DNA of 64,000 nt from Rhizophagus clarus. Lineage: Eukaryota; Glomeromycota; Glomeromycetes; Glomerales; Glomeraceae. Positions 12,530-24,649 of this stretch are shown here, one piece after another. Location: positions 684,501 to 748,500 of the forward strand of contig BLAL01000262.1 of the NCBI GenBank assembly GCA_015698045.1, written 5' to 3'. Every line of letters starts with the position of its first letter. Positions within the stretch are counted from its first letter, which is position 1. Made by a program: the position numbers and the translations under genes. The notes under the pieces were generated by a model, which was given only the letters and a program-made list of their open reading frames with translations, was not told the DNA's origin and searched no databases.

Positions 12530-15302
12530 CTTAGTTACTTACGTGATGAGGGTGGAGTTGGATTTGAAACGTTTCTTATAGTAATGTGTTGGTATGAATA
12601 ATAGAATTTTTGTTTAACGTGATTTAACGGTATTCTTCAATATAATAACTAATTAACAACATTTATTAACCGATATTTTAGGAAACATGTTATTCCCTTT
12701 ATACGATAGATAGAATGATTTTTTATGATATATCTTTGAGTAACGTACATCTTGTGACGAGTTTGTCTCCTATAACTAAAGAATTTCAATCAGTACGTTA
12801 ATTAATTATTCCAAAAAAAAAAAAAAAAATCTGGTGTTAATTGAAATATGAAGGTGATGGTCATAAGTGATGATAGTGATTATAGGTAACAATCGTGGTA
12901 ATAGGAAAAATAGATGGTGATAAATGATAGGTCATAATAGCAGCAAAAGATGATCTTATGTCTTGCAAACAATCGTTGTTATTGTTATGCATCTATAGTC
13001 GATAGTTTATTACAGAAAAAATATTAGTGCGCTATCTTTGTTGGGCATGTATTGGTTCGACAATTTGTAAATATTAATTATTTAAATTATTTCCCTATTT
13101 CCTAATAATTAAGTGTTCAACTTTTTCGCGCAACTTGCTGACGAGCGTAGTTGGGAGGAGATAATGTGGTATTTGAGGGTTTACAAAAAAACCTACATAT
13201 CTTCCAATTGAACATTCGGTTGACAGTCAATGAGAAACATTCAGATCAAGAGAAAATTATCCCAACATGTCATATTTTGTTCTTTCGAAATATTATTAGA
13301 GAATCGGTAACGAGCGTTATGAAAGAAATGTAAGTTAATATTTGATAATTGGTTGCATATTTTGGAGATCTCTTAATAAAAAATTATCACTTATTTGGCT
13401 TGCCCTAAATATTGAACCTATGGGTTCGCTAATAGTAACCTTGAACGGAACATTTAATTAATACAAAAGCATAATTAATTAGCGGAAAATTCATTAAATC
13501 AACAAATTTGATATTTCAGAACTAATTAACAAAAAAATTATAATTTTTCTTTTTTTATGATTTTTAATTTATATGTTAACACTTTTCTTCGATAACAGAG
13601 AATTTGAAAAGAGGAATTCAATTTATAAGTATTAGTTATTTACTATGCTAGTAGTAATTAAATGGGTTATCATCCGAAATGATAAAATTGGTTAAAATTT
13701 GAATAATGAAAATTTAAAATTATTACGATTCTATTTAAAATGGTCGTCTCAAGACGTAAAGTGAGCGGAGGATAAATTTTCCTTTTGTCTGAAATTATTA
13801 AGGTCCTAATCTTACAGGTAGGTTGAGGTTTAATTTGATTGGCCTGATCCATTCGTTTTTAGGTTCTTACAATAATGAACAGGTCTATTTTGCCTATTTT
13901 TGATAATAAAATAAAAAGATTGAGTAGTACGCCTATTTACCATATTTGACACAACGGCTGAAAAATCATTACATTTGATGCAGGGGGTTCTGTACAATTA
14001 GGTAACACGACTTTCATTTTTATTATTTATGTATTTATTTTTTAAACCACAAAGGTATATTTTTTACGTCTAACTCTTGAACATTTATTTTATTTTTGAA
14101 TTTCTCAAATAAATAAAAAATTTATCTATTTATTCTTTCGGAATTGGATATTCAAATTCCGATATTCGTTTTCCTTTTTTTTTTTTATTCGGATACAACT
14201 ACCATACATTATTAATTTTTATTTTTTTGGCTGAGCTATGTATTAACTGTTAACATAATTTTTGTTTACTTTAATGAAATGTGGGATTTATTTGAAATTC
14301 AGATCTCGTATCAATATTTATATGTTATTGAGACTATTTCACATATTTCTTTATAAACTTTTCGACCCAATTAGGTAAAAAAAAAAAAAAATTCATTAAT
14401 ACATAATGTTTATCATTATTTGCTGAAATTCAAAGTTCAGGTTTATTATTTTCGTAACGTTTATTCTGAGGTTCTAAATTCTAAAATAAAATAAACCTAG
14501 ATTTACTATAAATAAATTCTTTTAAAAGCGTTCAAACTTCAAAACCGTTTAATTTTGTTCAACACTGATTCAACTAATCAGTTTTCCAAAGTAAATATCT
14601 GTCGCTTATTTTCAAGTTCAAAGGATATATTTCATGTTTACTAAATAAAGGATATTATTAAAGTTACGAAAATATGTATAACTTTAATGACCATCTTTGC
14701 CTAAAGTTTAGAGGTTAGAGGTATCAATTTTTCGAACAAAAATTTTATAATAGAAGGCCAGAAACAAACATATCTTCTTTTGGTTTCATATGATTGAGGA
14801 CACATGTGTATTACAATTTATTTTTATCCTCATTAAATGGTTCTCTAAGTCCGAAAATTTTTTTTATATTATAATGAAATTTATAATATCATGCGAAAAA
14901 TTCCAGAATGTTTAATTTCATATCTAGTCTTACGTTAAAGAAATACCTTGTACAACATATTGGAGCACTTTACGTAATCCTCGGAATGATACTAAGGGAT
15001 GTATACAAATTAATTATATAGTATATATATATTGTATTTATTTAGTTACTAGGTGAAATAAAAAAAAAAATGAAGTTATTTGTAATTCGTTTCACAAATT
15101 TAGCGCCTTGGTAAATTTATACATTTTTGGGAATCCTATTTGTAACAAAGATTTTCTTTTCATACATTTCATCTATATTGAGAGGTTTCCTTTAAATTTA
15201 CCTTTGCTATGTTCTGAGGGGAACTGGTTCAGAGTTTAGTTATCGGTCCTGAGTAAGGAAGAACTACTCATGACCAATCACTATAAAATCTTATTTGGCA
15301 AT

Positions 15303-15335
<33 letters not shown>

Positions 15336-15640
15336 CTTTCCTTTTTTATACCTTTTTTTTATCCGGCAATTGTATATAAAAGGGAGGAATTTCTTCAAAA
15401 ATTTGAAAAAAAATTTCGAAAAAAAATCTATCCCGTACGGTGTTTATAATAAAAAATAAGCTTATAAATTAAGGTCCCTCTATAATAAATAACCTTCAGT
15501 TTTTCCTAATTTTTCGAACCTTTTTTACAATTATATTTATTCAAAATTTTGAATATGAGATTAAGATAAATACTTATAAATACGTCGATTCTCCACTTTC
15601 TCCACTTAACTTGTCTAAACTGGTCTATCGTTTCAAAAGT
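12530..15640. other. mostly non-coding; exon-like piece at 13151-13332
   Basis: One stretch, 13151-13332 (+), is open for 60 codons with a protein-like mix (LTVNEKHSDQEKIIPTCH) and abuts a GTAAGT donor at 13331, but has no ATG and no partner exon. The rest is AT-rich with homopolymers, including an uninterrupted T run of about 30 near 15306-15335. Confidence 0.3.
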
Positions 15641-15779
15641 TGCTTGTGCAAAAACAGAAGTACATTATGGAAAATCACATGCATTAAATATCATGCAGAT
15701 ATCCGGTATGTAAAACATTAATCACGAGGAAGGTTCTTATATCAAGATATTTTATCCAAAGATTACTTATGCATTTTAG

Positions 15780-16815
15780 GAAATATGATCAAAAATTGAT
15801 AGAACTTAAAATAGAGCATAATGTTGGACAGCTTGATGCTAATAGAATGCGCGCTTTCCAACAAAAAATTAAATCCCCATGGGCAAGCAATTCGTGTTCA
15901 CTTATTTATTAGACGAAGGATACAAACAATTAGCTAATATGAATGGAATTATTTCATTTCATCTCCGCAGGCCTCACGTGATAAATTACGCTCCTAGTAT
16001 GCTGAGAAGGAATTTGAAAGGTATTGAGGATTTGATTTTAAATAAACGGTTCATTCCATTTCCTCCATGAACCAAAAGCGTATCAATTAGATTCGGATAG
16101 CGATCCACATATTCATCAGCAATCAATTCCTGAGGAATTTCCTATGCTGAGAAAAAATTTGAATGATATTGAGGATTTGATTTTAAATAAACGGTTCGTT
16201 CCATTTCCTCCACGACCAAAAGCGTATCAATTAGATTCGGATAGCGATCCACATATTCATCAGCAATCAATTCCTGAGGAATTTCCTATGCTGAGAAAAA
16301 ATTTGAATGATATTGAGGATTTGATTTTAAATAAACGGTTCGTTCCATTTCCTCCACGACCAAAAGCGTATCAGGATAACAATCCACATATTCATCAGCA
16401 ACCAATTCCTGAGGAATAATCCTTCCAAAGACGAATTCGAAAATAATAGGCAACTAAATGCAATTGCGAGAAGAATCCTCATTCATCCGGATTTAGTGAA
16501 TTTATAGAAACAAATTGGCTATTACGAGATTTGTAATGACGTTAATGATTTGGTCGTGCAAGGAGCACTTCTCATTTTATTCTCGCCAACTCCAGCGTCC
16601 GATTGGTCTTGCCCATTCATTGAAATGGTAATTTCACGGCTCGTCGAACTTACAAATTTAGGTTACTCACTGAAGGATAAAGTTATTATAGACGTGCTTC
16701 ATATGTTTGAACATCTTTTAGATGAAATTGGAGGCATATTGTGGGACGTTCTCCTTGCAATTCATTCAAATGAGAATGTTTTTTCATTCGCTCTTAAATT
16801 TTTCAGGGAGGCTTG
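15780..16815 (+). pseudogene. decayed gene with 48-residue tandem repeats
   Basis: Three plus-strand frames line up end to end as one broken protein. First comes KYDQKLIELKIEHNVGQLDA (about 15785-15915). Then the frame from ATG 15879 gives LLDEGYKQLANMNGIISF and the start of the repeats (MLRRNLKGIEDLILNKRF). Copies 2 and 3 of the repeat follow from 16144 in a shifted frame. After the TAA at 16417 the next frame continues (NPSKDEFENNRQLNAIARRI), passes one TAG near 16505, then runs through YEICNDVNDLVVQGALLILF to a stop at 16814. At least three frame changes and one stop interrupt it; the shift in repeat copy 1 is a one-base insertion at about 16069. The C-terminal part looks like a folded helical domain. 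I do not recognise the family. Confidence 0.5.
15999..16419 (+). repeat. 144-bp coding tandem repeat, three copies
   Basis: Copies start at 15999, 16144 and 16288. Each encodes MLRKNLNDIEDLILNKRFVP followed by FPPRPKAYQLDSDSDPHIHQ and a QSIPEEFP linker. Copies 2 and 3 are nearly identical in DNA, so they duplicated recently. Copy 1 is older, with RRNLKG in place of RKNLND and a one-base insertion that breaks the frame. The last copy is shortened before the HIHQQ segment. The unit is a predicted helix plus a Pro-rich linker. Confidence 0.75.
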
Positions 16816-17119
16816 AAAGAACTTAAAAAAAGACTATTTATTAAACTTCCTTGAATCAAAATTTGATTATCATGAGCAAGATTAAAACAAAGTGGTTAAA
16901 CAATATTCTATAGAGGCGATATTACTTTAAAGAGAAAATCTTCAATACTGTCACCAAAAATTTATCGATTCCGAATTGACAGTTATGTATTTTGAGGACA
17001 TCCTTGTTTTAAGAATTTATATAGACAACCCACTAGTATTCGGGATTCCATCATCTCAGTTTTTGATTCATATACTAAAGAGAATGTTCCATTTAAGATA
17101 GATTATTTAGATTTATTGT

Positions 17120-17520
17120 AAAAAGCAACTAGCTTGGAGTTAATCAAACCTTTTTCAAAGTGTTTCTTCCATCCAATTTTGGAACGAAGCCAATTTCTAA
17201 AATCAGCAAGAGGAGAAAAGCCACTTCTTTTAAGAAGAGAAAGTAATTGACAGACGGTTTAGTTATTCCGTGGAGAAAAAACTTGATCAAATGGATTTAC
17301 TTAACCGAAGAAACCATGAAGAATTATCTATCAATTTCAGAGAATGATTTATGAGTCTCTGCAAAAATTGGAAGTTAAAATACTTACCAAATTATAGAAG
17401 AATGAAAATATTTTTGCGGTAATGAATAGTTATAATCAACATAAAAACAAAAGCGAAGTAAAAATCAAACCGAGAATGTTGATTATGAATTTGGAGTTTT
17501 GATAACGACTTGGCAGTTTA
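17120..17520 (+). pseudogene. decayed coding remnant with a second copy at 18264
   Basis: The segment from about 17120 can be read as NQTFFKVFLPSNFGTKPISK, then after a stop LTDGLVIPWRKNLIKWIYLT. A diverged direct copy of the first 200 bases lies at 18264-18450 (shared AAAGCAA, TTGA.ATAATCAAACC and AACAGACGATTTAG-like blocks). Both copies are full of stops. It follows the repeat-containing pseudogene on the same strand and may be its continuation. I do not recognise the protein. Confidence 0.3.
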
Positions 17521-17959
17521 ACGTAAAAATTGCCACATTTTCATTTACGCAAACAATATATCAGGGCATAGATTAATAACAAAAGAACCGTTAACATTTC
17601 ATCTACGTTTTGCCCATAACCATCAATTCCTCCATAAATACAATTTCAGAATATCATAAAGATTATTGAAAGATAAACTTAATGCATTAAAAATGGAACC
17701 CCGACCAATAACAATAATCGGTTTTTACCATTCTCCCATGTGACAAGAAATATTATGAACGTTTAAGAAAAGGAAAATAGATACACAGTAGTTGTTTAGG
17801 ACTCAACTACAAGGAAATATAGAAAACATAAGCTTTCACATATTGGGATAAAATAAGATCTCGTTGAACAGAAATGACTGAAACGTACCATATTACGACG
17901 AAGACAATAATATGACGGATATTCAAGAAACAATCAAGATTACATTAAAACGTATTGTA

Positions 17960-18590
17960 TCTTCATACCCCCCCACCATTAGATATTCTCATCACGTGTT
18001 TTAACGTCCATATTATTCTTTTTTTATCAACGGTATTTCTTTTCACGTGACGATATTTACGTGATCACTTTTACCCATTGATTTTTGTGTGCTGGATAGA
18101 TCAAGTCTTTGAGTCTTTGATTAACGCGTCGCTCTTCTTCGACTTTTTTTATGTTTACGGCCTTATTATAGTTTTTATATTATACCCAATGTCCAATGTA
18201 CTGTATATCTCCTTGGTTTCACATATTAAAAGTAAGAATAAAAATCATTTCACTAGAATTATTACGTAAAGCAATTAGTTTGAGATAATCAAACCATTTT
18301 TTAAATCTTTCTTTCGCCGATTTGGCACAAAGCTGACATCAAATTCTTTTTTAGAATGAGGCTGTTTCCGAAAAGTATATCTTGATAAAGAAAATAACAG
18401 ACGATTTAGGGTTTAAAACCTGAACAAATTGACTCAGCGAATTGTTAATTTTAGAAAAGATTGTTAAATTAATTATTGAAATCAAGATATCTACAGAATG
18501 ATTATCTTCAACTATTACGCGTACTTAATATATTGCTGAAAAAGTTTGTCCTTGCGAACGCCAAATTACTTTATTGATACAATATGTTCC
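17960..18590. other. non-coding DNA with the second remnant copy
   Basis: Besides the diverged copy at 18264-18450 I see no feature. The opposite-strand frame at 18596-18856 is hydrophobic and lysine-rich and looks like chance in AT-rich DNA. Confidence 0.3.
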
Positions 18591-18861
18591 CATTACTACG
18601 TTTTTGCTAACAAATCAATCTTATCGATAAAAATTTTTAGCAATTTAGAAATGAACGCGCTGAAACACAGGAAAAAATAATTGTATGCAAAAAAAAGCCA
18701 TTGGTCCATTCTTTTAATCGTTAAATAACAAAGAACGACTTTTATGCTACACAAGAATAGTTGTATTTGCAAGATTTTTTTCTTATAAAAACCTCTGAAA
18801 TTTTCCTCCCTCGAAAAAATATTCATTTTCATCAATTCATAACTTATAAAAAACAAAAACT

Positions 18862-19419
18862 ATGAATACTCTTTACGTTACCCAGGCGTGCGATACCTAT
18901 ACTAACTGCGACAACGCAATTTCTGATCAACAACCCAATATCTCATCACCCAATCATAATCAACAGTATTTGCAACCCAATGTAGCTTCGCCCAATTATA
19001 ATCAACAATATCAACAGCCTAATGTCGCTTCACCTAATCATCAACAACAATATGATCAACATATTCAACAACCAAACTATGGTGATAATGATCGGCAACC
19101 CACTCCAAATGGCGACGTCACTCAGCAACCTAATCAACAATATCAACAATCTAATGATCACCATAACAACACTAACAACACTACCTATAATAATCATCCC
19201 AATGTTCATCATCATAACGATCAGCGATCTACGTCTAATAATACTTCACCTCCGCTCTTTTCACCTCAGTCCAATATATTTCCCTTTTCGCTTAACATTA
19301 CCATTAATTCTCCTCATACAAATTTTATCATTATACCTAATTCGGATATTCAACAAGTTCTTTCTTTTTTAAATAATCCTTCCTTAGCAAATAACTCGAG
19401 GACTCAATTTCAACAATAA
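18862..19419 (+). CDS. Gln/Asn/Pro-rich low-complexity protein
   Basis: A single exon of 185 residues, ATG at 18862 to TAA at 19417. Residues about 22-70 contain three imperfect repeats of a 13-14-residue unit resembling QPNVASPNYNQQYQ. Residues 70-130 are Q/N/H-rich (QQSNDHHNNTNNTTYNNH). The last about 50 residues are different and hydrophobic (NIFPFSLNITINSPHTNFII, then SDIQQVLSFLNNPS), suggesting a small folded C-terminal segment. There is no signal peptide or membrane span. The leader is A-rich (ACAAAAACT before the ATG). The stop codon overlaps an AATAAA, with another at about 19560. The composition is prion-like and intrinsically disordered. No family is recognised, and a spliced upstream exon cannot be excluded. 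Confidence 0.6.
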   Translation: MNTLYVTQACDTYTNCDNAISDQQPNISSPNHNQQYLQPNVASPNYNQQYQQPNVASPNHQQQYDQHIQQPNYGDNDRQPTPNGDVTQQPNQQYQQSNDHHNNTNNTTYNNHPNVHHHNDQRSTSNNTSPPLFSPQSNIFPFSLNITINSPHTNFIIIPNSDIQQVLSFLNNPSLANNSRTQFQQ

Positions 19420-19739
19420 AATTTCTTATTATGTAATGAATGTTTCGATGTTATTTATTTATATCATATAGTATTTTCCGTTTCTTTATTTATTTTTTTT
19501 CTTCTTTATATTCTAACATTGTCTGTAAACTGTGCAACATTTTAACTTACATTATTTAAATAAATATTATCTTATTTTTTAAAAGCTGTAAAAGAACTAT
19601 GTATCAGTTTGAAGTTATTTATAGCACCGGGTTTGATTCCCCAGCGCAGGGACCTGTAAAATTTTGAAAGAAAATTTTCAAAAAAAATTGAAAAATTTTG
19701 CCTAAATCGAAAATTTTACATATGAACTTCCCACAAAAA

Positions 19740-20830
19740 AAAGCTCTATAATGTGGCGCCTAAATTTTGGTTGGTTTGAACTTGTGTAACATTTAACTTT
19801 TCACTTTCCAGTAAAAAAAAAGAAGTCGAAGGAAAAAAACTTAAAAAAAAATTAAAAAAAAAAAAGAAAGAAATTAAAATTATTTTATAAGTTTTATTAT
19901 ATTTATATTGAATAATACCATTAGTAGTATATATTTTACATATTCCGATGAAATAAAATTTTTTTTTTTTTATTTTTAAAATCCTCTGTGTAAAGAATAA
20001 GTGTACCTATCTAAAAATATACAAGTTTGTGCTGTTATGGAAGACACCTATAACTTTCATTCAAAAATTTGTAAATTAATATAAATACTACAATACTCGC
20101 TAGAATAATAAAAACAAATAAAATAAAAGTAAAAATACTAATTAAATAAATAATTTGTAATAATAATTTTTTAAATAAATTATATTTACCAAAAACTATA
20201 ATATAAGAAATTTGGTTAAAGGGAAAGTTAACCATTAAACATTTGACACGTTAAAAAAATGTTTATATCGCATCAGATACAATACAGTCACATCACGATT
20301 CACGAATAAAGTGCCCAAGCTTTTTCGCTGGTGAAGATCACATGATGAGAATATAATTTAAAATGGGCACGTGATTTACTTAATTCCAGTCAGTTAATTC
20401 TGAATTTAATCATAGATTTTGAAATTTTCACTAAGTCTGTGCACGTGATCTAAAGTGCTGGGCCTAAATTTTGATTGATTTATAGGGATGAGTCTTTTAC
20501 TTTGTATCGGTTACTTCCTTTCTAAATAAAATAAATAAATAAAGTAAAGGATTTAAATATTTAATAGTTAAATATCGTTATAAAGGACAATGGGAATAAA
20601 ATATTTAACATTTAATGGTTTTATTATACTTTTTTATTTTTGAAATTCTCCGTATAACTGATAGTGTACCTAACTAAAAACAAACTTTCAAATTTCAAAA
20701 GGACGTAAAGGTATTAGTATTTATTATTTTATAATAATATATGTGATAAAAATAAATAAATAAATAAAAAGTAATGAAACGACAATATTTATGATTCCAA
20801 AAAATAAATACACAATATATAGCAGGTTAA
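19740..20830. repeat. two diverged direct copies of a ~0.4-0.5-kb segment
   Basis: GGCGCCTAAATTTTGGTTGG (from 19754) resembles GGGCCTAAATTTTGATTGAT (from 20460). Downstream, ATAAGTGTACCTATCTAAAAA (about 19999) resembles ATAGTGTACCTAACTAAAAA (about 20661), in the same order and orientation. No coding sequence. Probably an old interspersed repeat present twice. Just upstream, 19628-19655 has a GGTTTGATTCC box like the 3' half of a tRNA gene, without a partner half. Confidence 0.4.
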
Positions 20831-20839
20831 ATATTTGCC

Positions 20840-22270
20840 GCGAGAAAAAAATATTTAATATCCAGAGCATTTTTTGTTGGTTATGCTAGGTTTTTGCCGC
20901 CATCATGTGATATTTTATTAATATTATCATACTATCTTATGACTGAATAAACATTTTATTGAAATGTATAACTTATTTTACCGTTTACAAAAATTAATTT
21001 AATAATGATAAAAAAAACTTTTTTTTACAAGAATTTCCATCGATATACGCGAATTAGTGAAATTGACCTTGAATCGTTTCATTCTCCTTTATAAAAATTT
21101 TAAAAACTATTATGGAAATGATCAGTAAACAATATTATCACATGCTAAAAATCATGTATTTTGATATCTTATTATTCAAGTCAAGCGAATTTGTATTCAA
21201 ATAAAAGCATTATTTGAGTAACATATAATCACAGTATTTTCATGAAAATGAGTTTAATAATTTATTTTTGCAATAAATTATTTATTTTAAAAAAAAAAAT
21301 TATTTTTCTTTTAGGCTATAATTTAAATCAGAAGAAAATTCACCAAAATAACAATTAAATAGCGGTGATTCTAATAGTATTAAGAAATAAAGGTCACATA
21401 AAGTCTCTCCACCCTCTCAGATATTTGAACAATAAAATTAATCTAACTTTAAAACAACTAACAATAATAAACTTAGTTATTGCTTAAAACAGTCTTAAAA
21501 TCCTTTAAAATACGATATAAAAATAAACTAATAAATTATACCAAGTTTAGCCCATAGTTCTAAACCTTTACAATTTCTTATAATTTCTCTGCATAATAAT
21601 GAGCGTCAGAAAATAAAAATAATAATTATTTATGTCCAATATGCAAACAACATGAAATTTTTTGTTGTACCACAACATTATTAACTTTGAAAACCCATTG
21701 GTGACTTTTGCGTTGTTTATATAATTTATGGGCGTATTTTATTATTTCAAAGGTAAAAATCGTGTTTTTTATCAGTCAGCACGAGACGATCGTGTAATAC
21801 AATTTGAATTAGGGGGTTTGAAACAGAAGTCGCATTTTTTGTTAAATTTTATAAATCCTTAATTTAGATCAGATCCGCGTATATGATTATTGCAACTTAA
21901 GTGCATCACAAAAAAAAAAATATTATACTTGTAAATCACCCATACGGACATTATATGCTTTTATAGAATATGTTCTTTTGCTAAAAAATTATGGGATAAA
22001 ATTTTGATCAACAATCGTTCAGGAACAATTAAACCAAAAATGAGCAACAATCAAATGATAAATTTAATCAATACTTATCAAGTAACTGGTAAAACCATTT
22101 GATTTTATTAAAATTAATTAAACCAAGTAAATGAATAGATGATTTTTTTTTTTGTTATTATCATAATTTTATAACATGAAAAAAAAATTTTTTGAAGTAC
22201 TGCACATTTAGCCAAAAATGATCAACAAGTCGATTTTATCAGCAAATTGACAAAATTTATATGACATATA
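20840..22270. other. no gene seen
   Basis: AT-rich intergenic DNA; no open frame or repeat structure stands out. Confidence 0.4.
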
Positions 22271-22272
22271 TA

Positions 22273-22476
22273 TGACTTCACTTGCCGATCTGATATACCG
22301 ATTCGATCGGTGGATAATCTTTTTTTAGAAAAAAATTATTTAATTTCTTTTTATTAGTTTTTATTAATTTTTATTCTTAGAAATTGGAACCGGTTGTATT
22401 TTTGAAAACTGAATTTAAAACGGGTGCAACCGATTTGACCCTTTTGAAATTGGATAGTTAGTCGCAAGTGAAGTCA
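22273..22476. mobile_element. MITE with perfect 13-bp TIR
   Basis: TGACTTCACTTGC (22273-22285) is the exact reverse complement of GCAAGTGAAGTCA (22464-22476). The interior is AT-rich with subterminal GATCTGAT and CCGATT/CGGTT-type motifs and has no coding frame. It is a 204-bp non-autonomous element of unassigned superfamily; no clear target duplication. Confidence 0.55.
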
Positions 22477-22689
22477 CATTCCTGATTTATAAATAATTTA
22501 AAATAAACTATTCATCTGTACTTCTATATAGACTTAATTTTTTCTTAGAAATTTTTTAAACATTATTTTATCTTTATAAAAATTAAAATAGACCTTTTTA
22601 ACTTAAATACATTTTCGCATTTCGGAAACATTTATTCCAAAATTCCCAAATTCATCCAATTTTGGCCAAACTAAAAGATTCTGGCGAAA

Positions 22690-24330
22690 AATTAATGTCA
22701 TTGTTTCTTTCTTTTTCTTTTATGAACAGCTCTTCAGCTTTTTGGACATGGCATTTTGGTAAATAATTTCTGAATAATTTACTTTCATTTATTTTAACAA
22801 AACATTTATTAACATTTTATTTTATTTTTTTATTTTTTTTTTAGTTGGCTTTTTCAAAACTCGTTGTACGTGAATTTGTAAGTATTTTTTTTTCTTCAAA
22901 ATTGTTTCTTTTAACGAAGGTTACTAACATTTGATTCTTTCTTTTTTTAGATGTCATATTCGGCTTTTCAGGCATGTTGAAATTCGGCAGAGTTTCTTTA
23001 ATTATAAAATGACTATTAGGAAAGGAGTTAAAAACTTTTTGAAAATAAATAATTTTTTTAATGAAATATTTCTAATATTTCATTTTCTTTTTCTATTTGT
23101 AGATGGCCAAGATTATATGAGATAATGGGATGTGCATGGGAAAATCGCCAAGAAAAGTAAAAAAAATATAAAATATTAATTTTTAGTCAAATTAATAACA
23201 TTTCATTTTTTTTTCTTTTTGTAGACGATCGATTCTCTGTGTATTTGGATGCATAAGAGATTTGTAAGTGAAGTTTTTTTCTTTGAAATAAATAATTTTA
23301 TTAACGAAATGATTATTAACATTTCAATTTAACTTTTTATAGGAAATTAGCCCCAGATACCTTTGTAAGTTTCATTTGAAGATTTTTTGTAAAAAAAAAA
23401 AAAAAAAATATTTTTTTTATTTTATTTCCCTATTGAACCGTGAATATTTTTTATCACACTAGGTTTGAATGAGAATATAAAAACTTTTGATGATCCACGA
23501 TAAAATATACAAAAATTCGAAATGTTGCTACAAAAGTAAGTGATTTCATTTTTTTACTCTTTCCGATATGCAAAAATTATAACAGTAAGGTTTTTCATAT
23601 TTTTAGTTTCTTACAATTCAATTTGGGATATGTACTTATACATACTCAGAAAGGGAAAATACTTCTGTAGCAAGACCATTCAAATCCTGATAGGCCCTGT
23701 AAGTTTGAAAAAAAATTTTCGAACTTTAAAAAATGTTTTGACATTTTATTCTTTTTTTTTTTTAGGGACTCGCGGCTTACAATTTAGATTCTAAGATCCC
23801 TATACGCGTGCAATTGCGATTGTTATTGTATATAATCATTTGACATTTGTTGTCTCAAAAACAATTAGGTCTCTGATGGGAATCATTTGAAATGATGGGT
23901 CCCAGTATCTATTACTATGATTATTTTTTTATAGGATTTTCTTTGTTCATTCCGATTTATTTTACCTTCAGGATGTTTTTGTATATTTATTTTTGAGGTT
24001 TTAGTAGTAGTAACCCCTTTATAGTAAGATGCAATAATCATTAAGATTGTAATAGTAGTTTAAGGATGGCTTCTGTCTAAACTATGTATTTCTTGTAAAG
24101 TGAGTTTGTTTGTATTAACATTTTGGCACTTTTACATATAAAAATTTGATAATCCAACCCATTCAGATCTGTGGTAATAAGCTGCTTTATAGCTCCCCGA
24201 CATGTTTAACGTTTACTTGTTTGTATTTAATTTATCATAACCAAATGTTTTAGACGCAAATCATGGTTGATCTTTCAATTTTTTTTTTGTTGAGCGTTAA
24301 TAAAAGAAATCTTCATTTTTCTTTTGGCTA
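22690..24330 (+). other. micro-exon array A (spliced transcript-like)
   Basis: A chain of short blocks each preceded by a T-rich TAG acceptor and several followed by a perfect GTAAGT donor. Blocks: 22851-22877 approx., 23103-23155 approx., 23225-23263 (39 nt), 23343-23364 approx. (about 22 nt), about 23462-23535, about 23608-23700, and a long last block from 23766. GTAAGT donors lie at about 22878, 23264, 23364, 23536 and 23701. The 23225 block belongs to the same family as blocks in arrays C and D (GTATTTGGATGCATAAGAGA). The long last block, to about 24330, is G/T-rich like a 3' untranslated region. No continuous reading frame joins the blocks convincingly, so it is either a micro-exon gene or a spliced non-coding RNA. 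Confidence 0.5.
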
Positions 24331-24519
24331 AAGACGCCATACATACTGTAAGTGTTTCACGCGAAAAATAGAAACTTGAATAACTAATCTCACGTATGAA
24401 TGTAAGACATCAGAGAATAGATGAGCCCATCTCGCTATCACTGGCGAGAACCTGGAAGCCCTTTTTTGTAATTATCACATGTTTGGGCTTTTTCGGCATG
24501 AATGATCGTATATTGGAAT

Positions 24520-24641
24520 TAGGGATGGCAACGGTCGGTCACGGTCGGTTATCGGTCGGTCAGAAGCCTTTAACCGACCGATATCGGTCACGGTTATAAC
24601 CGGTCATGACTGGTTAATAACCGTGACCGTTGCCATCCCTC
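24520..24641. mobile_element. hAT-type MITE with 8-bp target duplication
   Basis: The element starts TAGGGATGGCAACGGTCGGT and ends ACCGTTGCCATCCCTC, so the ends form a 14-of-15-bp TIR. It is flanked on both sides by ATTGGAAT (24512-24519 and 24642-24649), an exact 8-bp duplication as made by hAT transposases. The interior consists of CGGTC/GACCG-type subterminal repeats and the whole 122 bp can fold as a near-perfect hairpin. No coding capacity. Confidence 0.85.
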
Positions 24642-24649
24642 ATTGGAAT

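Noticed and set aside
18596..18856. Minus-strand 86-residue hydrophobic frame
   Set aside because: Composition expected of AT-rich DNA; no promoter, splice sites or supporting neighbour.
19628..19655. tRNA-like T-arm and B-box (GGTTTGATTCC)
   Set aside because: No acceptor stem, D-arm or anticodon arm can be folded from the bases upstream, so it is at most a fragment or chance.
24396..24599. Plus-strand frame running into the hAT MITE
   Set aside because: The C-terminal third is MITE inverted-repeat sequence; the frame exists only because the MITE lacks stops.
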